Assembly: GCA_016125215.1 (NCBI GenBank) | Contig: WGMF01000032.1 | Span: 1 to 64,000 of the forward strand | DNA length: 64,000 nucleotides | From: Phycisphaera sp. | GTDB lineage: Bacteria; Planctomycetota; Phycisphaerae; Phycisphaerales; Phycisphaeraceae | Reading direction: 5' to 3' | Part shown: piece after piece, positions 35,582 to 44,847 of the stretch | Layout: each line of letters opens with the position of its first letter | Position numbering within the stretch: position 1 is the first letter of the stretch | Made by a program: the position numbers and the translations under genes | The notes under the pieces: generated by a model | The model's database searches: none | Told to the model about the DNA's origin: nothing | Seen by the model: only the letters and a program-made list of their open reading frames with translations

Positions 35582-37504
35582 TTACCCGACGAGCAATCCC
35601 TGGACCAGAATCCACGCGGTCAGGCCCACAAGGATGAGCAGCAGCAGCGGGGTCATCTGCTTGATCCATTGTGCGGGCGTGAATCGGGCATCGACGTCGC
35701 GCTTGATGAAGGCAAAGGCGACGACGGATTGAGCCGAGCCGATGTGCGTCCAGCAGCCGCCCGCGGCGTAACCGGCGATCTGGGCCATGGCAAAGAGGTA
35801 GATGACGGTCAACTCGGGCAGGTCACGGATGGCGCGTGAGGCAAAGTCCGCCACGACGTTGTTGTCGAGCAGCGCGGAGAGGAAGGTCGCCCCGTAGAAC
35901 TGGATCAGCGCGATGGAGGAGTTGCCCATGACCTTCATGCCGTGCTGGAGCAGGTTGGCCAGCTCGTCGAAGAAGTTGACCTTGGTGAGCAGCGAGATCG
36001 AAAGGAACAGCGGGAAGAGGAAGTAATACTCGGAGTATTCGTGTGCCGCTTCGTGGAGTGCGAGTTTGCGCATCTTCGGCAGACCCCACACGCCGACGAT
36101 CGCCACGGCGAACCCAGCTATCGAAGCGAAGAACAGCGGCAGCTCGTGGTTCAGGGCGTGGGTGATGAGCAGGCCGACGAACGGCACCAGCGCCGCGATT
36201 CCGAAACGTTGCGCCACGACGCAGCGTTTGCGTTCTTTGGTAAAGGCCTTAGCGGCCGCGGCTTCACCGGCGTCGATGCCGGGGCTTTGGCCCTTGGATT
36301 CTAGGACGTAGTGTTCATCAAGCACACACGCCAGTTCTTCGCTTGTGTAATGGCCCAGAAGTTCGACGCGCTTGGCGCGGGGCACGTTTTCGTTCACCAT
36401 CGCCAGGCCCAGCGCCTCGCCCATCTCGATGCGCCCGAGCACACCGTCGAAGTGGCTCGCGAGTGTGTCCTTGAATTCGTGTGCAAACTCGACCGCCGAA
36501 AAAACCTCGCCGTGCTTCTCCGCCTGGAGGAAACGCACCGTGGCGGCGTTGGCCTCGACCACGTCGAGCTTGTTGAGTTCGACCCTCAACCCGGTGAGCT
36601 GCCTGCGCAGGCTCCACGCCACGCAGAGGAAGCTGATGATCGCCGCCGGCAGGCACCACCGCAGGAAGAACGAGTCGTGCAACAGATAAACCTTCGCGCC
36701 GTCGACGTGATGGATGACGTTGGCTTTCATGATGAGGTTCGGCGGCTCGCCGTACGCCAGCCACATGCCGCAGACGGTCGTGACCACGGTGCAGACCATC
36801 ACGGCATAACGGATGCTTTTAGCCGGTGCCGCCGCGAGGGCGAGGATGATGACCAGCGTCCGGATGGTCAGCCCGATCATCGACACCCCGTCGAGGATGC
36901 CCGACGCCGCCGCGACCACCGCCGTGACGCACAAGACCGTCGGCAGCACAAAGCCCTTGTTCAGCCGCAGCAACACAAACGTGATCGTCTCGAGCAATCT
37001 CGTCTGAGCAATGACGGAGACGAAAAACGTCAGCCCGAGGATAAAGAGCATCGTATCAATGTGGATCAGGTGGTCGACGCCCTCGAAAAGCCCCAGGGCT
37101 GTGTGCAGGTGGAAGAGGTCGGCCACACCGTGGACGGTGGGGAACTCGGCGCGCAGCTCAGACAGCGCCTCGGCAGGCCCGAGCTTGGCCATGAACGTAC
37201 ACAGGATCACCAGCCCGCAACCGTAGGTCAGCGCGTTTTTGTGGACCTGGTACTTGATCGACCCGAACACGAACAGCGCGATGATGGTGAGAAAGACCTC
37301 GCCCGCCAACACCTCTGTCGGGATCGTGATGTAAGGCCCGGCCAGCAGCACGGCAAACGCCGCGAGCAGGCAGCCGAGCACGAACTTGCTTGATGAGAGT
37401 TGAACGATCCCTTCGGATGAGGGCGTGGGGACACTGTCGGGGGAATGGGTACTCATAGGCGTGGGGCTGTGGGGTAGGGATAACGTATTCGGGGACTGGG
37501 CCAT
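35582..37504 (-). CDS. NhaD/ArsB/CitM-type ion transporter
   Basis: 640 residues of the ion transporter superfamily: about 12 membrane helices in two halves, with GEPPNLIMKANVIHH in the first re-entrant region and LSALLDNNVVADFASRAI in the second, both like the NhaD/ArsB signatures. Between them is a hydrophilic segment of about 130 residues rich in Glu and Lys. Together with the downstream Mrp operon (180 bases away, same strand) it suggests Na+/H+ exchange; arsenite or citrate transport is less likely from context. GGAGAG precedes ATG 37504. Confidence 0.8.
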   Translation of the reverse strand: MAQSPNTLSLPHSPTPMSTHSPDSVPTPSSEGIVQLSSSKFVLGCLLAAFAVLLAGPYITIPTEVLAGEVFLTIIALFVFGSIKYQVHKNALTYGCGLVILCTFMAKLGPAEALSELRAEFPTVHGVADLFHLHTALGLFEGVDHLIHIDTMLFILGLTFFVSVIAQTRLLETITFVLLRLNKGFVLPTVLCVTAVVAAASGILDGVSMIGLTIRTLVIILALAAAPAKSIRYAVMVCTVVTTVCGMWLAYGEPPNLIMKANVIHHVDGAKVYLLHDSFFLRWCLPAAIISFLCVAWSLRRQLTGLRVELNKLDVVEANAATVRFLQAEKHGEVFSAVEFAHEFKDTLASHFDGVLGRIEMGEALGLAMVNENVPRAKRVELLGHYTSEELACVLDEHYVLESKGQSPGIDAGEAAAAKAFTKERKRCVVAQRFGIAALVPFVGLLITHALNHELPLFFASIAGFAVAIVGVWGLPKMRKLALHEAAHEYSEYYFLFPLFLSISLLTKVNFFDELANLLQHGMKVMGNSSIALIQFYGATFLSALLDNNVVADFASRAIRDLPELTVIYLFAMAQIAGYAAGGCWTHIGSAQSVVAFAFIKRDVDARFTPAQWIKQMTPLLLLILVGLTAWILVQGLLVG

Positions 37505-37732
37505 GATGGTAATCTCTCCGGGATCGATCGGCTCGGTGTGATCGCGCACGACGCACGCTAAAAAAACTCAACCGCTTTAAGATCGAATCGGGCGGGCTGA
37601 TTGTTGAAGACGGAAGCGAGTTATCCACATCCCGGCTTATTGTCCGTGACGCCTGTAACGCGCGGAGAATCCTCCGCAGCGACCGGCCCGGGTTATCCAG
37701 ACGCACCCCCGACCACCCGTTAAGCTATATCC

Positions 37733-38260
37733 ATGTCACAGCAACTCTGGGCACCCTGGCGAATGGCTTATATCAAAGACCTCGACCCCGCCCCCGGAAG
37801 TAGCCCCGGCGATAAACCCAACACCTGTTTCCTCTGCGAAGCGATCCCCCACGCCGCCGACTCGCAACAGGGCATCGAACGCCTCCTGCTCATCAACGAC
37901 GAGCGCGGCCTGATGCTCCTCAACCGTTTCCCCTACACCAACGGCCACCTGCTCATCGCCCCGCGCGAGCACGTCGGATCGCTCACCGACCTCACCCCGC
38001 AGGTGCGTGCAAACCTGATGGAACTCACTGTCGTCGGACAACAACTGCTCACCGACGCCATGCACCCGCAGGGGATGAACATCGGCATCAACCTCGGCCG
38101 ATGCGCCGGGGCGGGCCTGCCGGGGCACATCCACATCCACATCGTCCCCCGGTGGAACGGCGACACGAACTTCATGCCCGTGTTCGGCCAGGTCCGCGTC
38201 ATCCCCCAGGCCCTCGAAGAAGCCCACGCCTGGCTGCGCGAAGCGTTGAACAAACATTAA
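37733..38260 (+). CDS. HIT-family nucleotide hydrolase/transferase
   Basis: 175 residues with the histidine triad HIHIHIVPRW and NRFPYTNGHLLIAPREHV. The N-terminal LWAPWRMAYIKD and a Cys pair in TCFLCEA are typical of the Ap4A-phosphorylase-like branch of HIT proteins. It probably cleaves dinucleoside polyphosphates or nucleoside phosphoramidates in the cytoplasm. A PGSS stretch is encoded by a near copy of CCCCCGGAAGTT (37791). The TAA stop is the start of repeat F. Confidence 0.92.
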   Translation: MSQQLWAPWRMAYIKDLDPAPGSSPGDKPNTCFLCEAIPHAADSQQGIERLLLINDERGLMLLNRFPYTNGHLLIAPREHVGSLTDLTPQVRANLMELTVVGQQLLTDAMHPQGMNIGINLGRCAGAGLPGHIHIHIVPRWNGDTNFMPVFGQVRVIPQALEEAHAWLREALNKH

Positions 38261-38419
38261 CCGCCAAGACGCAGAGGACGCCAGGAAGAAAACATTGACG
38301 AGATAACAGGATCATCAGGATTCACAGGATCAGAACAAACTTGATTGATCCTGTTGATCCTGCAAATCCTGTTATCCGGTAAATCTCTTCTTGGCGACCT
38401 CGGCGTCTTGGCCGTTCAT
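38257..38419. repeat. Long nested inverted repeat, copy F (CCGCCAAGACGC type)
   Basis: It begins TTAACCGCCAAGACGCAGAG, including the HIT gene stop, and ends CCTCGGCGTCTTGGCCGTTCA. Inside, GATAACAGGATCATCAGGATT pairs well with AATCCTGTTATC on the other side. It lies between convergent genes. Confidence 0.88.
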
Positions 38420-38429
38420 TTTCTATTTT

Positions 38430-39371
38430 TTAGAACCGCACCACCGCGCTGGCGCCGATGATCGGGGTGGCGTCGAAGTCCTGTTTGGCAATCGTGCCGC
38501 CGGTGCTCGATTCCAGGCCGAGCCTGCCGAAGGTCGTGATACCCGCGATCGCGCTGACGGAGCAGTATTCGCACGGGCTCCACGTCAGCTTCACATACAC
38601 CGGCGCAGCCTTGAACTCGCCCACGCCGTTGGGCGCGGTGCCCGCCGAGTCGAGGCGGAACCGTCGGGATTGGTACATCACGCCACCCGAAAGCTCGAAG
38701 TCTTTCGCAAACGCCCACGCCAACTCGACGCCGAAGCCCGTGCCCGCGCCGAGGTCGATCGACCTCACACGCAGCGTCAGGTCATCGGCGATACGCCAGT
38801 TGACGATCACGATGGGGAAAAAGTTGACGCTGTCTTCGAGCCGATCGAGGATCGCAATCCCGCCACCGATCGACAGGCGATCGTCAAAGGTATAGATCGC
38901 CCCGACGCTCCCGCCGAACGTGAACGCATCGGCAAAGTCCGCGCCGCTCTCGGCTGACCACGTGAAGATCGGCCCGCCGAAGAAGGTCCATTGATCGTCC
39001 ATGTTCCAGGACAGTTTGGTGCTGACGTTGATCGTGTCCACGTCGGACCACGGCCCCAGGCCGGCAAACCCCGTGGTGCCCTTGAAATTAAACGCTTCGT
39101 GGACGTAATCCAACGCCAGCGAGAGTTTGAGGTCTTCACTCAGGCCCACCCCGCCGTCCACACCGACACGCGCCTGCGTGAGAGAGAACGACCCGCCGCT
39201 GTTCTCGATGTCGGTGTCGAACAGGTGCGCGACACCGCCGGTGACGTTGAGCTTCCACGGACGCTGGGCGGTTTGCTGCGCCGTGTCGCCCTCATCCTCG
39301 GCCAGCACAGGCAACGCAAACAACACGACACACAGGCACGCAATCAAACGGTGGGGAGAGTAGGTTCGCAC
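38430..39371 (-). CDS. Probable outer-membrane beta-barrel protein
   Basis: 313 residues with a signal peptide (MRTYSPHRLIACLCVVLFALPVLA). The mature protein has alternating hydrophobic beta strands, such as LKLSLALDYVHEAF and LTLRVRSIDLGAGTGFGVELAW, and ends in Phe (SAVVRF), the classical barrel-insertion signal. No enzyme motif is seen. Function is unknown. Its existence, with kdsA, supports a Gram-negative-type envelope. Confidence 0.75.
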   Translation of the reverse strand: MRTYSPHRLIACLCVVLFALPVLAEDEGDTAQQTAQRPWKLNVTGGVAHLFDTDIENSGGSFSLTQARVGVDGGVGLSEDLKLSLALDYVHEAFNFKGTTGFAGLGPWSDVDTINVSTKLSWNMDDQWTFFGGPIFTWSAESGADFADAFTFGGSVGAIYTFDDRLSIGGGIAILDRLEDSVNFFPIVIVNWRIADDLTLRVRSIDLGAGTGFGVELAWAFAKDFELSGGVMYQSRRFRLDSAGTAPNGVGEFKAAPVYVKLTWSPCEYCSVSAIAGITTFGRLGLESSTGGTIAKQDFDATPIIGASAVVRF

Positions 39372-39412
39372 GGTGACACTCCATGGAAGGGTTGGCTATG
39401 TTGGGTTTGAGT

Positions 39413-39706
39413 CTAATCCTGTCCGCCCATGTGGGGTAATTCGCGGTCGACCTCGGGGAAATATCGGCGGATCAGTGAACAATCGAACTTGGGCAATATG
39501 CTCGACGCCGGCTCTTTATCAAGCAAAAACTCGAACGCGGCACGCACCACACGCTCGGGTGCCAACCGACCGTGCGACCACAGGTCGTAATCCCGCCACG
39601 AAAGCGTCACCGAATAGTCGTATGCGCGCTCGTTCTCCGTCACACGCACGTCGTAGTGCCAGTGGTTCTCGCCCTCCGTCTCGGTGCCGACCTCGATCTT
39701 CGCCAT
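39413..39706 (-). CDS. Small conserved protein of unknown function
   Basis: 97 residues. It has strand-rich MAKIEVGTETEGENHWHYDVRV followed by a helical VVRAAFEFLLDKEPASSILPKFDCSLIRRYFPE. I recognise this as a widespread stand-alone family without known function. There is no signal peptide. It is divergent from the MacB-like permease gene. The ATG at 39706 was chosen because the family begins MAKIEV; a longer form would start at 39742. Confidence 0.7.
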   Translation of the reverse strand: MAKIEVGTETEGENHWHYDVRVTENERAYDYSVTLSWRDYDLWSHGRLAPERVVRAAFEFLLDKEPASSILPKFDCSLIRRYFPEVDRELPHMGGQD

Positions 39707-39817
39707 CGCTACAATCATCCATTGACCCCCGGATGTTTTCAACCCCCAACCTCCAGCCCCAGCCCCCCGGTAGTTTTTCGATCACACAACCGCATTCCCC
39801 GTGACGGTGATGGCACG

Positions 39818-41137
39818 ATGCTGACCTTCCTCATCGAAACCCTGCGCCTGGGCATTGCCAGCCTGCTGCTGCACAAGCTCCGTTCGCTGCTCACCGCCCT
39901 GGGCATCATCATCGGCGTCGCGGTGGTCATCATCGTCGTGGCCGCGGGCGAAGGCTCAAAGCAAAAAGCACTCGACGCCATCCGGCAGCTCGGCGCACGC
40001 AACATCATCCTCCGCAGCGTCAAGCCCGTCGAGAATGTCTCGCAGTCCTCCTCGTCCTCACGCAGCATGTTGCTTTCCTACGGCCTGCTCCGCCTCGACC
40101 TCGAACGCATCGAAAAAACCGTCGCCCCCGTCGCACGCATCGTCCCGCTCAAACGCGTCGGGTCCGACGTCACCGCCGGGGCGCTCAAGTCCAACAGCGA
40201 GGTCTACGGCACCACGCCCGACCTGCCGCTCGTCACGTCCCTGCGCGTCGAACGTGGACGCTACCTCACCGACGAAGACATGCGGACCATGAACAACGTC
40301 GCGGTCCTCGGCGCTTCGGTCGCCACCAGCCTCTTCCCCCTGCAGGACCCGATCGGACAAACCCTGCGCATCTCCACACGCGAAAACATCCAGACCTTCA
40401 CCATCATCGGCGTGCTGCGCCAGGTCGGGCTGGCCGGCGGCGCGGGGACCGCCCTGGTCGGCCGCGACCTGAACTTCGATGTCCACATCCCCCTCACCAC
40501 CGCCCAGGCACGCTTCGGTGACATGGCCATGCGCCGCGCCTCGGGGTCTTTCACGGGCGAACTCGTCGAGGTCAGCGAGATTTATGTCGAGGTCGCCAAC
40601 GACAACCAGGTCATGGACGTGGCGGACAAAATCCGCCGTGTGATCGACATCGGCAAGAAGACGCGCGACGACGTGTCGGTTTTCGTGCCGCTGGAACTGC
40701 TCGAAAAAGCCAAACGCGACCGCGCCATGTTCAACGCCCTGATGACCGTCATCGCAGCCGTCAGCCTCCTCGTCGGGGGCATCGGCATCATGAACATCAT
40801 GCTCGCCTCCGTCACCGAACGCACGCGAGAGATCGGCATCCGCCGGGCGCTGGGCGCCACGCAACGCCACATCGTCGCACAGTTCCTCACGGAGACCACC
40901 CTGCTCGCTTCCATAGGCGGGGTCCTGGGCGTCGCGGTCGGGATGTCGGCGGCGCCGGCGTTGATCTGGCTCGGGAAGCAAATGCCCGCGCTCGGTGAGA
41001 TGGGGCAGCCACAGATCACACTCTGGTCCATCATCGTCAGCGTCCTTGTCGCCACGACCGTCGGCGTCACCGCCGGCCTCTACCCCGCCATCAAAGCCGC
41101 CTTGCAGGACCCCATCGTCGCGCTGCGGCACGATTAA
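39818..41137 (+). CDS. MacB/FtsX-type ABC transporter permease
   Basis: 439 residues. A first membrane helix (LLTALGIIIGVAVVIIVVAAGEGS) is followed by a large periplasmic domain (MacB-PCD), then three C-terminal helices with GGIGIMNIMLASVTERTREIGIRRALGA, the FtsX-family signature. Such permeases act mechanically on lipoproteins, toxins or peptides with a LolD-like ATPase, which is not adjacent. A strong ribosome-binding site is lacking. Confidence 0.9.
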   Translation: MLTFLIETLRLGIASLLLHKLRSLLTALGIIIGVAVVIIVVAAGEGSKQKALDAIRQLGARNIILRSVKPVENVSQSSSSSRSMLLSYGLLRLDLERIEKTVAPVARIVPLKRVGSDVTAGALKSNSEVYGTTPDLPLVTSLRVERGRYLTDEDMRTMNNVAVLGASVATSLFPLQDPIGQTLRISTRENIQTFTIIGVLRQVGLAGGAGTALVGRDLNFDVHIPLTTAQARFGDMAMRRASGSFTGELVEVSEIYVEVANDNQVMDVADKIRRVIDIGKKTRDDVSVFVPLELLEKAKRDRAMFNALMTVIAAVSLLVGGIGIMNIMLASVTERTREIGIRRALGATQRHIVAQFLTETTLLASIGGVLGVAVGMSAAPALIWLGKQMPALGEMGQPQITLWSIIVSVLVATTVGVTAGLYPAIKAALQDPIVALRHD

Positions 41138-41218
41138 GAAAACACAGCGGTATGAATCTGTCATTAAGAACACACTGTAATCACTACTGGCCTTGACCCG
41201 TGAGACGAAGGATCGAGT

Positions 41219-41944
41219 ATGGCGCTAGATGTATTACGTGGCGGTAAGCTCGACCGTATCTGGTTGGCGTTTCTGATCGTTACGGGGGGAATGTTGAGTG
41301 TGATTCTCGCAACGAGTGTTTTTGAAGCGACGGTATCTCTTTCTGGCATTCTGTGCGTAGGCTTGACAGCGATCGGTCGCCGTGAAGGATACCTCATCGG
41401 CATCTACAGCAGCCTCTCATATTCAATCTTGGCATACGGCAACGGACTTCTTGGAGAAGTTTACCTTAACCTATTGTTTTTTATACCAACGGGTGTCTTA
41501 GGTTATGTAATGTGGAATCGCCATACGAGGCAAGACATGACGGTGGAGATGCGGCAACTTGATTGGTCGCAGCGGATCATGGTCGCAGCCATATGTCTGG
41601 TATGCACGGTAGGACTCGGGTTCTTATTGCGGCTGAATCCTCACCAAAATACACCCTTCATTGACGCCACCACCAATGTACTGTCAGTAGTGGCTACATT
41701 CCTGATGATGTGGCGCTACAAAGAGCAGTGGTTGTTGTACATCTTGCTGAATATCGTCACGATCGGGATGTGGTTGTTGCGATTTATAGCAGGTGGAGCT
41801 GCAGGAGACTTGATGATCCTGATGTGGTCGTTATTTCTAATCAATGCGCTATTTGGATATTGGCGTTGGCACATAGGTACGAAAAAGGCTGAATCGACAT
41901 TTCCCTGTGTGAATGAAGGGGTTGAAATATGCAACGCGGACTAA
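41219..41944 (+). CDS. pnuC: PnuC-like nicotinamide riboside transporter
   Basis: 241 residues with about seven membrane helices: LVLSGILCV-type TVSLSGILCVGLTAIGRREGYLIG, VYLNLLFFIPTGVLGYVMW and a C-terminal WLLYILLNIVTIGMWLLRF, all PnuC features. It imports nicotinamide riboside by facilitated diffusion, trapped by the kinase encoded next door. AAGGA precedes the ATG. Base composition is clearly more AT-rich than the surroundings. It overlaps nadR by 16 bases. Confidence 0.92.
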   Translation: MALDVLRGGKLDRIWLAFLIVTGGMLSVILATSVFEATVSLSGILCVGLTAIGRREGYLIGIYSSLSYSILAYGNGLLGEVYLNLLFFIPTGVLGYVMWNRHTRQDMTVEMRQLDWSQRIMVAAICLVCTVGLGFLLRLNPHQNTPFIDATTNVLSVVATFLMMWRYKEQWLLYILLNIVTIGMWLLRFIAGGAAGDLMILMWSLFLINALFGYWRWHIGTKKAESTFPCVNEGVEICNAD

Positions 41945-42978
41945 CACTGGGCAAATTTGCTCCATTGCATCGTGGACACCAGATGCTTATTGAAACTGCA
42001 TTGGCCGAGGTGGACGAACTTATCGTAATGGTTTACGCCACGGACGTGATCGATGTGCCTTTACAGGTCCGAGCCGGCTGGATACGAGATCTGTATCCCA
42101 AGGTCCGGATCATCGAGGCATGGGACGGGCCGGAGGGTTATGGTAAGACTCCAGAGATCTGTCGCGAGCAGGAAAGCTACATCCTCAAGAAACTCAATGG
42201 AGTATCCATTACACATTTCTACTCCAGCGAGTTCTATGGCGACCATGTGAGCCTCGCTCTTGGCGCTGTAGACCGTAGAGTCGATGAATCGCGTACAACC
42301 GTCCCAATCAGTGGGACGGTTATACGAGAAGATTACTTTGCTAAGCGGCAGTATCTGGACCCTATTGTGTATGCCGATCTGGTCACAAAGGTCTGCTTCC
42401 TAGGTGCACCCTCAACGGGCAAGACGACGCTCGCAAAGACCATGGCTGATCAACACAATACATTATGGATGCCGGAATATGGTGCAGAGTATTGGCTTGA
42501 GCACCATGTTGACCGGCGAATTACACTGGATCAGTTTGAAGAGATCGCGCCAGAGCATAATAGTCGAGAGGATGTGTTGATCCAGCAGTCACGCAAATAC
42601 CTCTTTTGTGACACAAACCCGATCACAACATATGTCTTTGCGAAGGATTACCACGGCGGGGCGGTGGGTCCTGTTCTGACCCAAATGGCAAGGGATGCTG
42701 AAAAGCGATACGACTTATTCTTCCTTTGCGAAACGGATATTCCCTACGATAACACATGGGATCGTAGTGGAGACCAGAAGAGAAATTGGTTCCAGGATCA
42801 GATTGTTGACGATTTGGCCGAAAGGCATGTGCCGTATTTCAGGGTTCACGGGACATTAGAGGAACGGGTGTCTCAGGTTAACTGGATTCTCGGGCAGCAC
42901 CGCAAGTTTGGTAACGTGCTCGATATTCGACAGCATGGATCGGCAAACCATTGCCAACAATCTGACCAGAAGAGATGA
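41929..42978 (+). CDS. nadR: NadR: NMN adenylyltransferase / ribosylnicotinamide kinase
   Basis: 349 residues. The N-terminal nucleotidyltransferase has GKFAPLHRGHQ and ISGTVIRED. The C-terminal kinase has the P-loop GAPSTGKTTLAK (about 157-168). It phosphorylates nicotinamide riboside and adenylates NMN to give NAD. The DNA-binding repressor domain of enterobacterial NadR is absent, so it should be a pure enzyme. It overlaps pnuC (metabolic pair, translational coupling) and shares its AT-richer composition, suggesting joint acquisition. Confidence 0.95.
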   Translation: MQRGLTLGKFAPLHRGHQMLIETALAEVDELIVMVYATDVIDVPLQVRAGWIRDLYPKVRIIEAWDGPEGYGKTPEICREQESYILKKLNGVSITHFYSSEFYGDHVSLALGAVDRRVDESRTTVPISGTVIREDYFAKRQYLDPIVYADLVTKVCFLGAPSTGKTTLAKTMADQHNTLWMPEYGAEYWLEHHVDRRITLDQFEEIAPEHNSREDVLIQQSRKYLFCDTNPITTYVFAKDYHGGAVGPVLTQMARDAEKRYDLFFLCETDIPYDNTWDRSGDQKRNWFQDQIVDDLAERHVPYFRVHGTLEERVSQVNWILGQHRKFGNVLDIRQHGSANHCQQSDQKR

Positions 42979-43064
42979 GAGGTAAATCGGTTGCTGTGTC
43001 TGACCACGCCTTAAGATTTCTCAATGTAGTAACGAGGTTACATGCTTCTTTCAGCAACCATATA

Positions 43065-43382
43065 ATGCAAGACACTATCAATATAATCTTGCGATTATCA
43101 CCGACAGACAATGTCGCTATCGCTGTGGCACCGCTCGCGAGAGGCGATATTGTGATGTGTCAAGATATCGGCGTGTTGAACTTAATCGATAATATACCAT
43201 TGGGGCACAAGGTCGCGGTGCAGCCGATCAAGGCGGGCGAGAAGGCCATCAAGTTCGCCTGCCCGATCGGGTCTGCAACATGCGACATTCAAGTTGGTCA
43301 GCACGTCCACACGCACAACCTTAAGAGCGATTACCTGCCGACCTTCACGTTTGATCGCGGCAAGGAGTTCATCAAACCGTGA
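43065..43382 (+). CDS. UxaA-family dehydratase small subunit (SAF domain)
   Basis: 105 residues matching the N-terminal SAF domain of altronate/galactarate dehydratase: NVAIAVAPLARGD, NIPLGHKVAVQPIKAGEKAIKFACPIG and VGQHVHTHNL. In many bacteria it is fused to the catalytic part; here it is a separate gene overlapping the large subunit by 4 bases, as also seen in sulfolactate sulfo-lyase SuyAB. The start MQDTIN is chosen by family alignment; an upstream ATG at 42975 overlaps nadR. Its first third is AT-rich like nadR. Confidence 0.85.
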   Translation: MQDTINIILRLSPTDNVAIAVAPLARGDIVMCQDIGVLNLIDNIPLGHKVAVQPIKAGEKAIKFACPIGSATCDIQVGQHVHTHNLKSDYLPTFTFDRGKEFIKP

Positions 43383-44623
43383 CCCCCGGAAGTTTGCCAA
43401 ATACACAGGGTATATCAGGGTATTTGCGTTCTGACGGACGCAAGGGCATCCGGAATACCCTGATCGTGGTTTATCTGGTCGAGTGTGCCCACCACGTCGC
43501 GCGGGAGGTGATGACGCCTTACCGGGATCGAGGCGTGCAGCTTGCCGGTTTCCCGGGGTGCTACCCCAACGAATACGCCGACCGGGTGATGCGGGGTGTC
43601 TGCACACACCCCAACGTCGGCGCGGTGCTGCTCGTGTCGCTGGGCTGCGAGAGTTTCAACCGCACACGTTTAGAAGAAACGATCCGTGAATCGGGGCGCC
43701 CCGTGATGACGATGGTGATTCAGGAAGCCGGCGGCACACGCACAACGATTGACAAGGGACGGGCGTGGGTTAACCAGACCCTGTCGGTGATGGATCAAGA
43801 CGAACGTGTCCCGATGGGTATCGAAGAACTATGCATCGGGACGATCTGCGGGGGTTCGGACGCCACCAGCGGCCTGACCGCCAACCCGGTGGTGGGGCGG
43901 GTCTTTGACCGCCTTGTTGAGATGGGCGCCTGCGCGATTGTCGAAGAGACCAACGAGATGGTTGGGCTGGAAAAACAGCTTGCTGCGCGGGCCATCACGC
44001 CCGAGCTCGGCGAACAACTCGCGGCCTCGGTGGTCAAAGCCGAGGCGTATCAGAGGGTGCTGGGGCACGGCAGCTTTGCCCCCGGCAACGCCACGGGTGG
44101 GCTGACCACACAGGAGGAGAAATCCCTTGGCGCTTATATGAAAAGCGGCACCGGCCCCATCGCGGGCCTGCTCAAGCCCGGGCACCTCCCGCCCCGGCTG
44201 CACTCGCCAGAGGGCGGGCTTTACCTGCTTGACCTCGTGCCCGATGGTGATGTGCGATTCGGGTTCCCGAACATCTCGGACAACGCCGAGGCTGTGGACC
44301 TAATCTCGTGCGGAGCGCACATGATTTTGTTCACCACGGGTCGGGGCAGTGTCGTCGGGTCGGCGGTGTCGCCTATCGTCAAGGTCTGTGCCAACCCGGA
44401 GACTTACCGAAAGCTCAGCGGGGACATGGACATCGATGCGGGTCGCATCCTTGATGGCGGGGGCACAATCGAGGGTGTCGCCGATGAACTGCTCAACAAA
44501 GTGGTGTCTGTCGCGTCGGGTGAGCCGACCGTCTCCGAGGCACTGGGGCATCAGGAATTTATCCTGGGTTACAAGCGATTCGAGCCGTTGGGCCCCGCGT
44601 GTCTGCCGGTGGTGGCAAGATGA
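43379..44623 (+). CDS. UxaA-family dehydratase large subunit (altronate/galactarate dehydratase or sulfolactate sulfo-lyase type)
   Basis: 414 residues: GYLRSDGRKGIRN, GFPGCYPNEYADRVM, VSLGCESFN, CGGSDATSGLTANPVVG and a C-terminal IVKVCANPETYRKLSGDMDI. These mark the UxaA/GarD catalytic domain, which uses iron to dehydrate sugar acids. SuyB (sulfolactate cleavage) has the same fold, and the split gene layout fits it too, so the substrate is open. It starts with GTG inside the small subunit's stop. The first codons contain an exact CCCCCGGAAGTT (43383). Confidence 0.85.
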   Translation: MTPGSLPNTQGISGYLRSDGRKGIRNTLIVVYLVECAHHVAREVMTPYRDRGVQLAGFPGCYPNEYADRVMRGVCTHPNVGAVLLVSLGCESFNRTRLEETIRESGRPVMTMVIQEAGGTRTTIDKGRAWVNQTLSVMDQDERVPMGIEELCIGTICGGSDATSGLTANPVVGRVFDRLVEMGACAIVEETNEMVGLEKQLAARAITPELGEQLAASVVKAEAYQRVLGHGSFAPGNATGGLTTQEEKSLGAYMKSGTGPIAGLLKPGHLPPRLHSPEGGLYLLDLVPDGDVRFGFPNISDNAEAVDLISCGAHMILFTTGRGSVVGSAVSPIVKVCANPETYRKLSGDMDIDAGRILDGGGTIEGVADELLNKVVSVASGEPTVSEALGHQEFILGYKRFEPLGPACLPVVAR

Positions 44624-44847
44624 TCCTGCATCGGATGTCGTTGCTGGCAGTTGTGTGGCAAGCCCGGCTGATTCTGATCGTGGGTGGCTGAGGGTGGATC
44701 CCTCACTCCGTGAACCCCTGCGCTCTTCATGCGTCAGACTCATGACGCGGCGCGTGGTTTGTCGGTACTACACGGCAGAGGTATCTTGCATGGACGGTAG
44801 TCGCCCGACGGGTCGGGGCATCTCTTTACGTCACTCGGGAGGTCGAT

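Noticed and set aside
36311-37393. A 360-codon frame on the plus strand opposite the NhaD-like gene
   Set aside because: It is Arg/Asp/Gln/His-rich without domains; the minus-strand transporter is clearly coding. The same applies to 32721-33419, 34254-34958 and 60663-62048.
41929-42978. NadR as a transcriptional repressor
   Set aside because: The N-terminal helix-turn-helix domain of the enterobacterial protein is absent.
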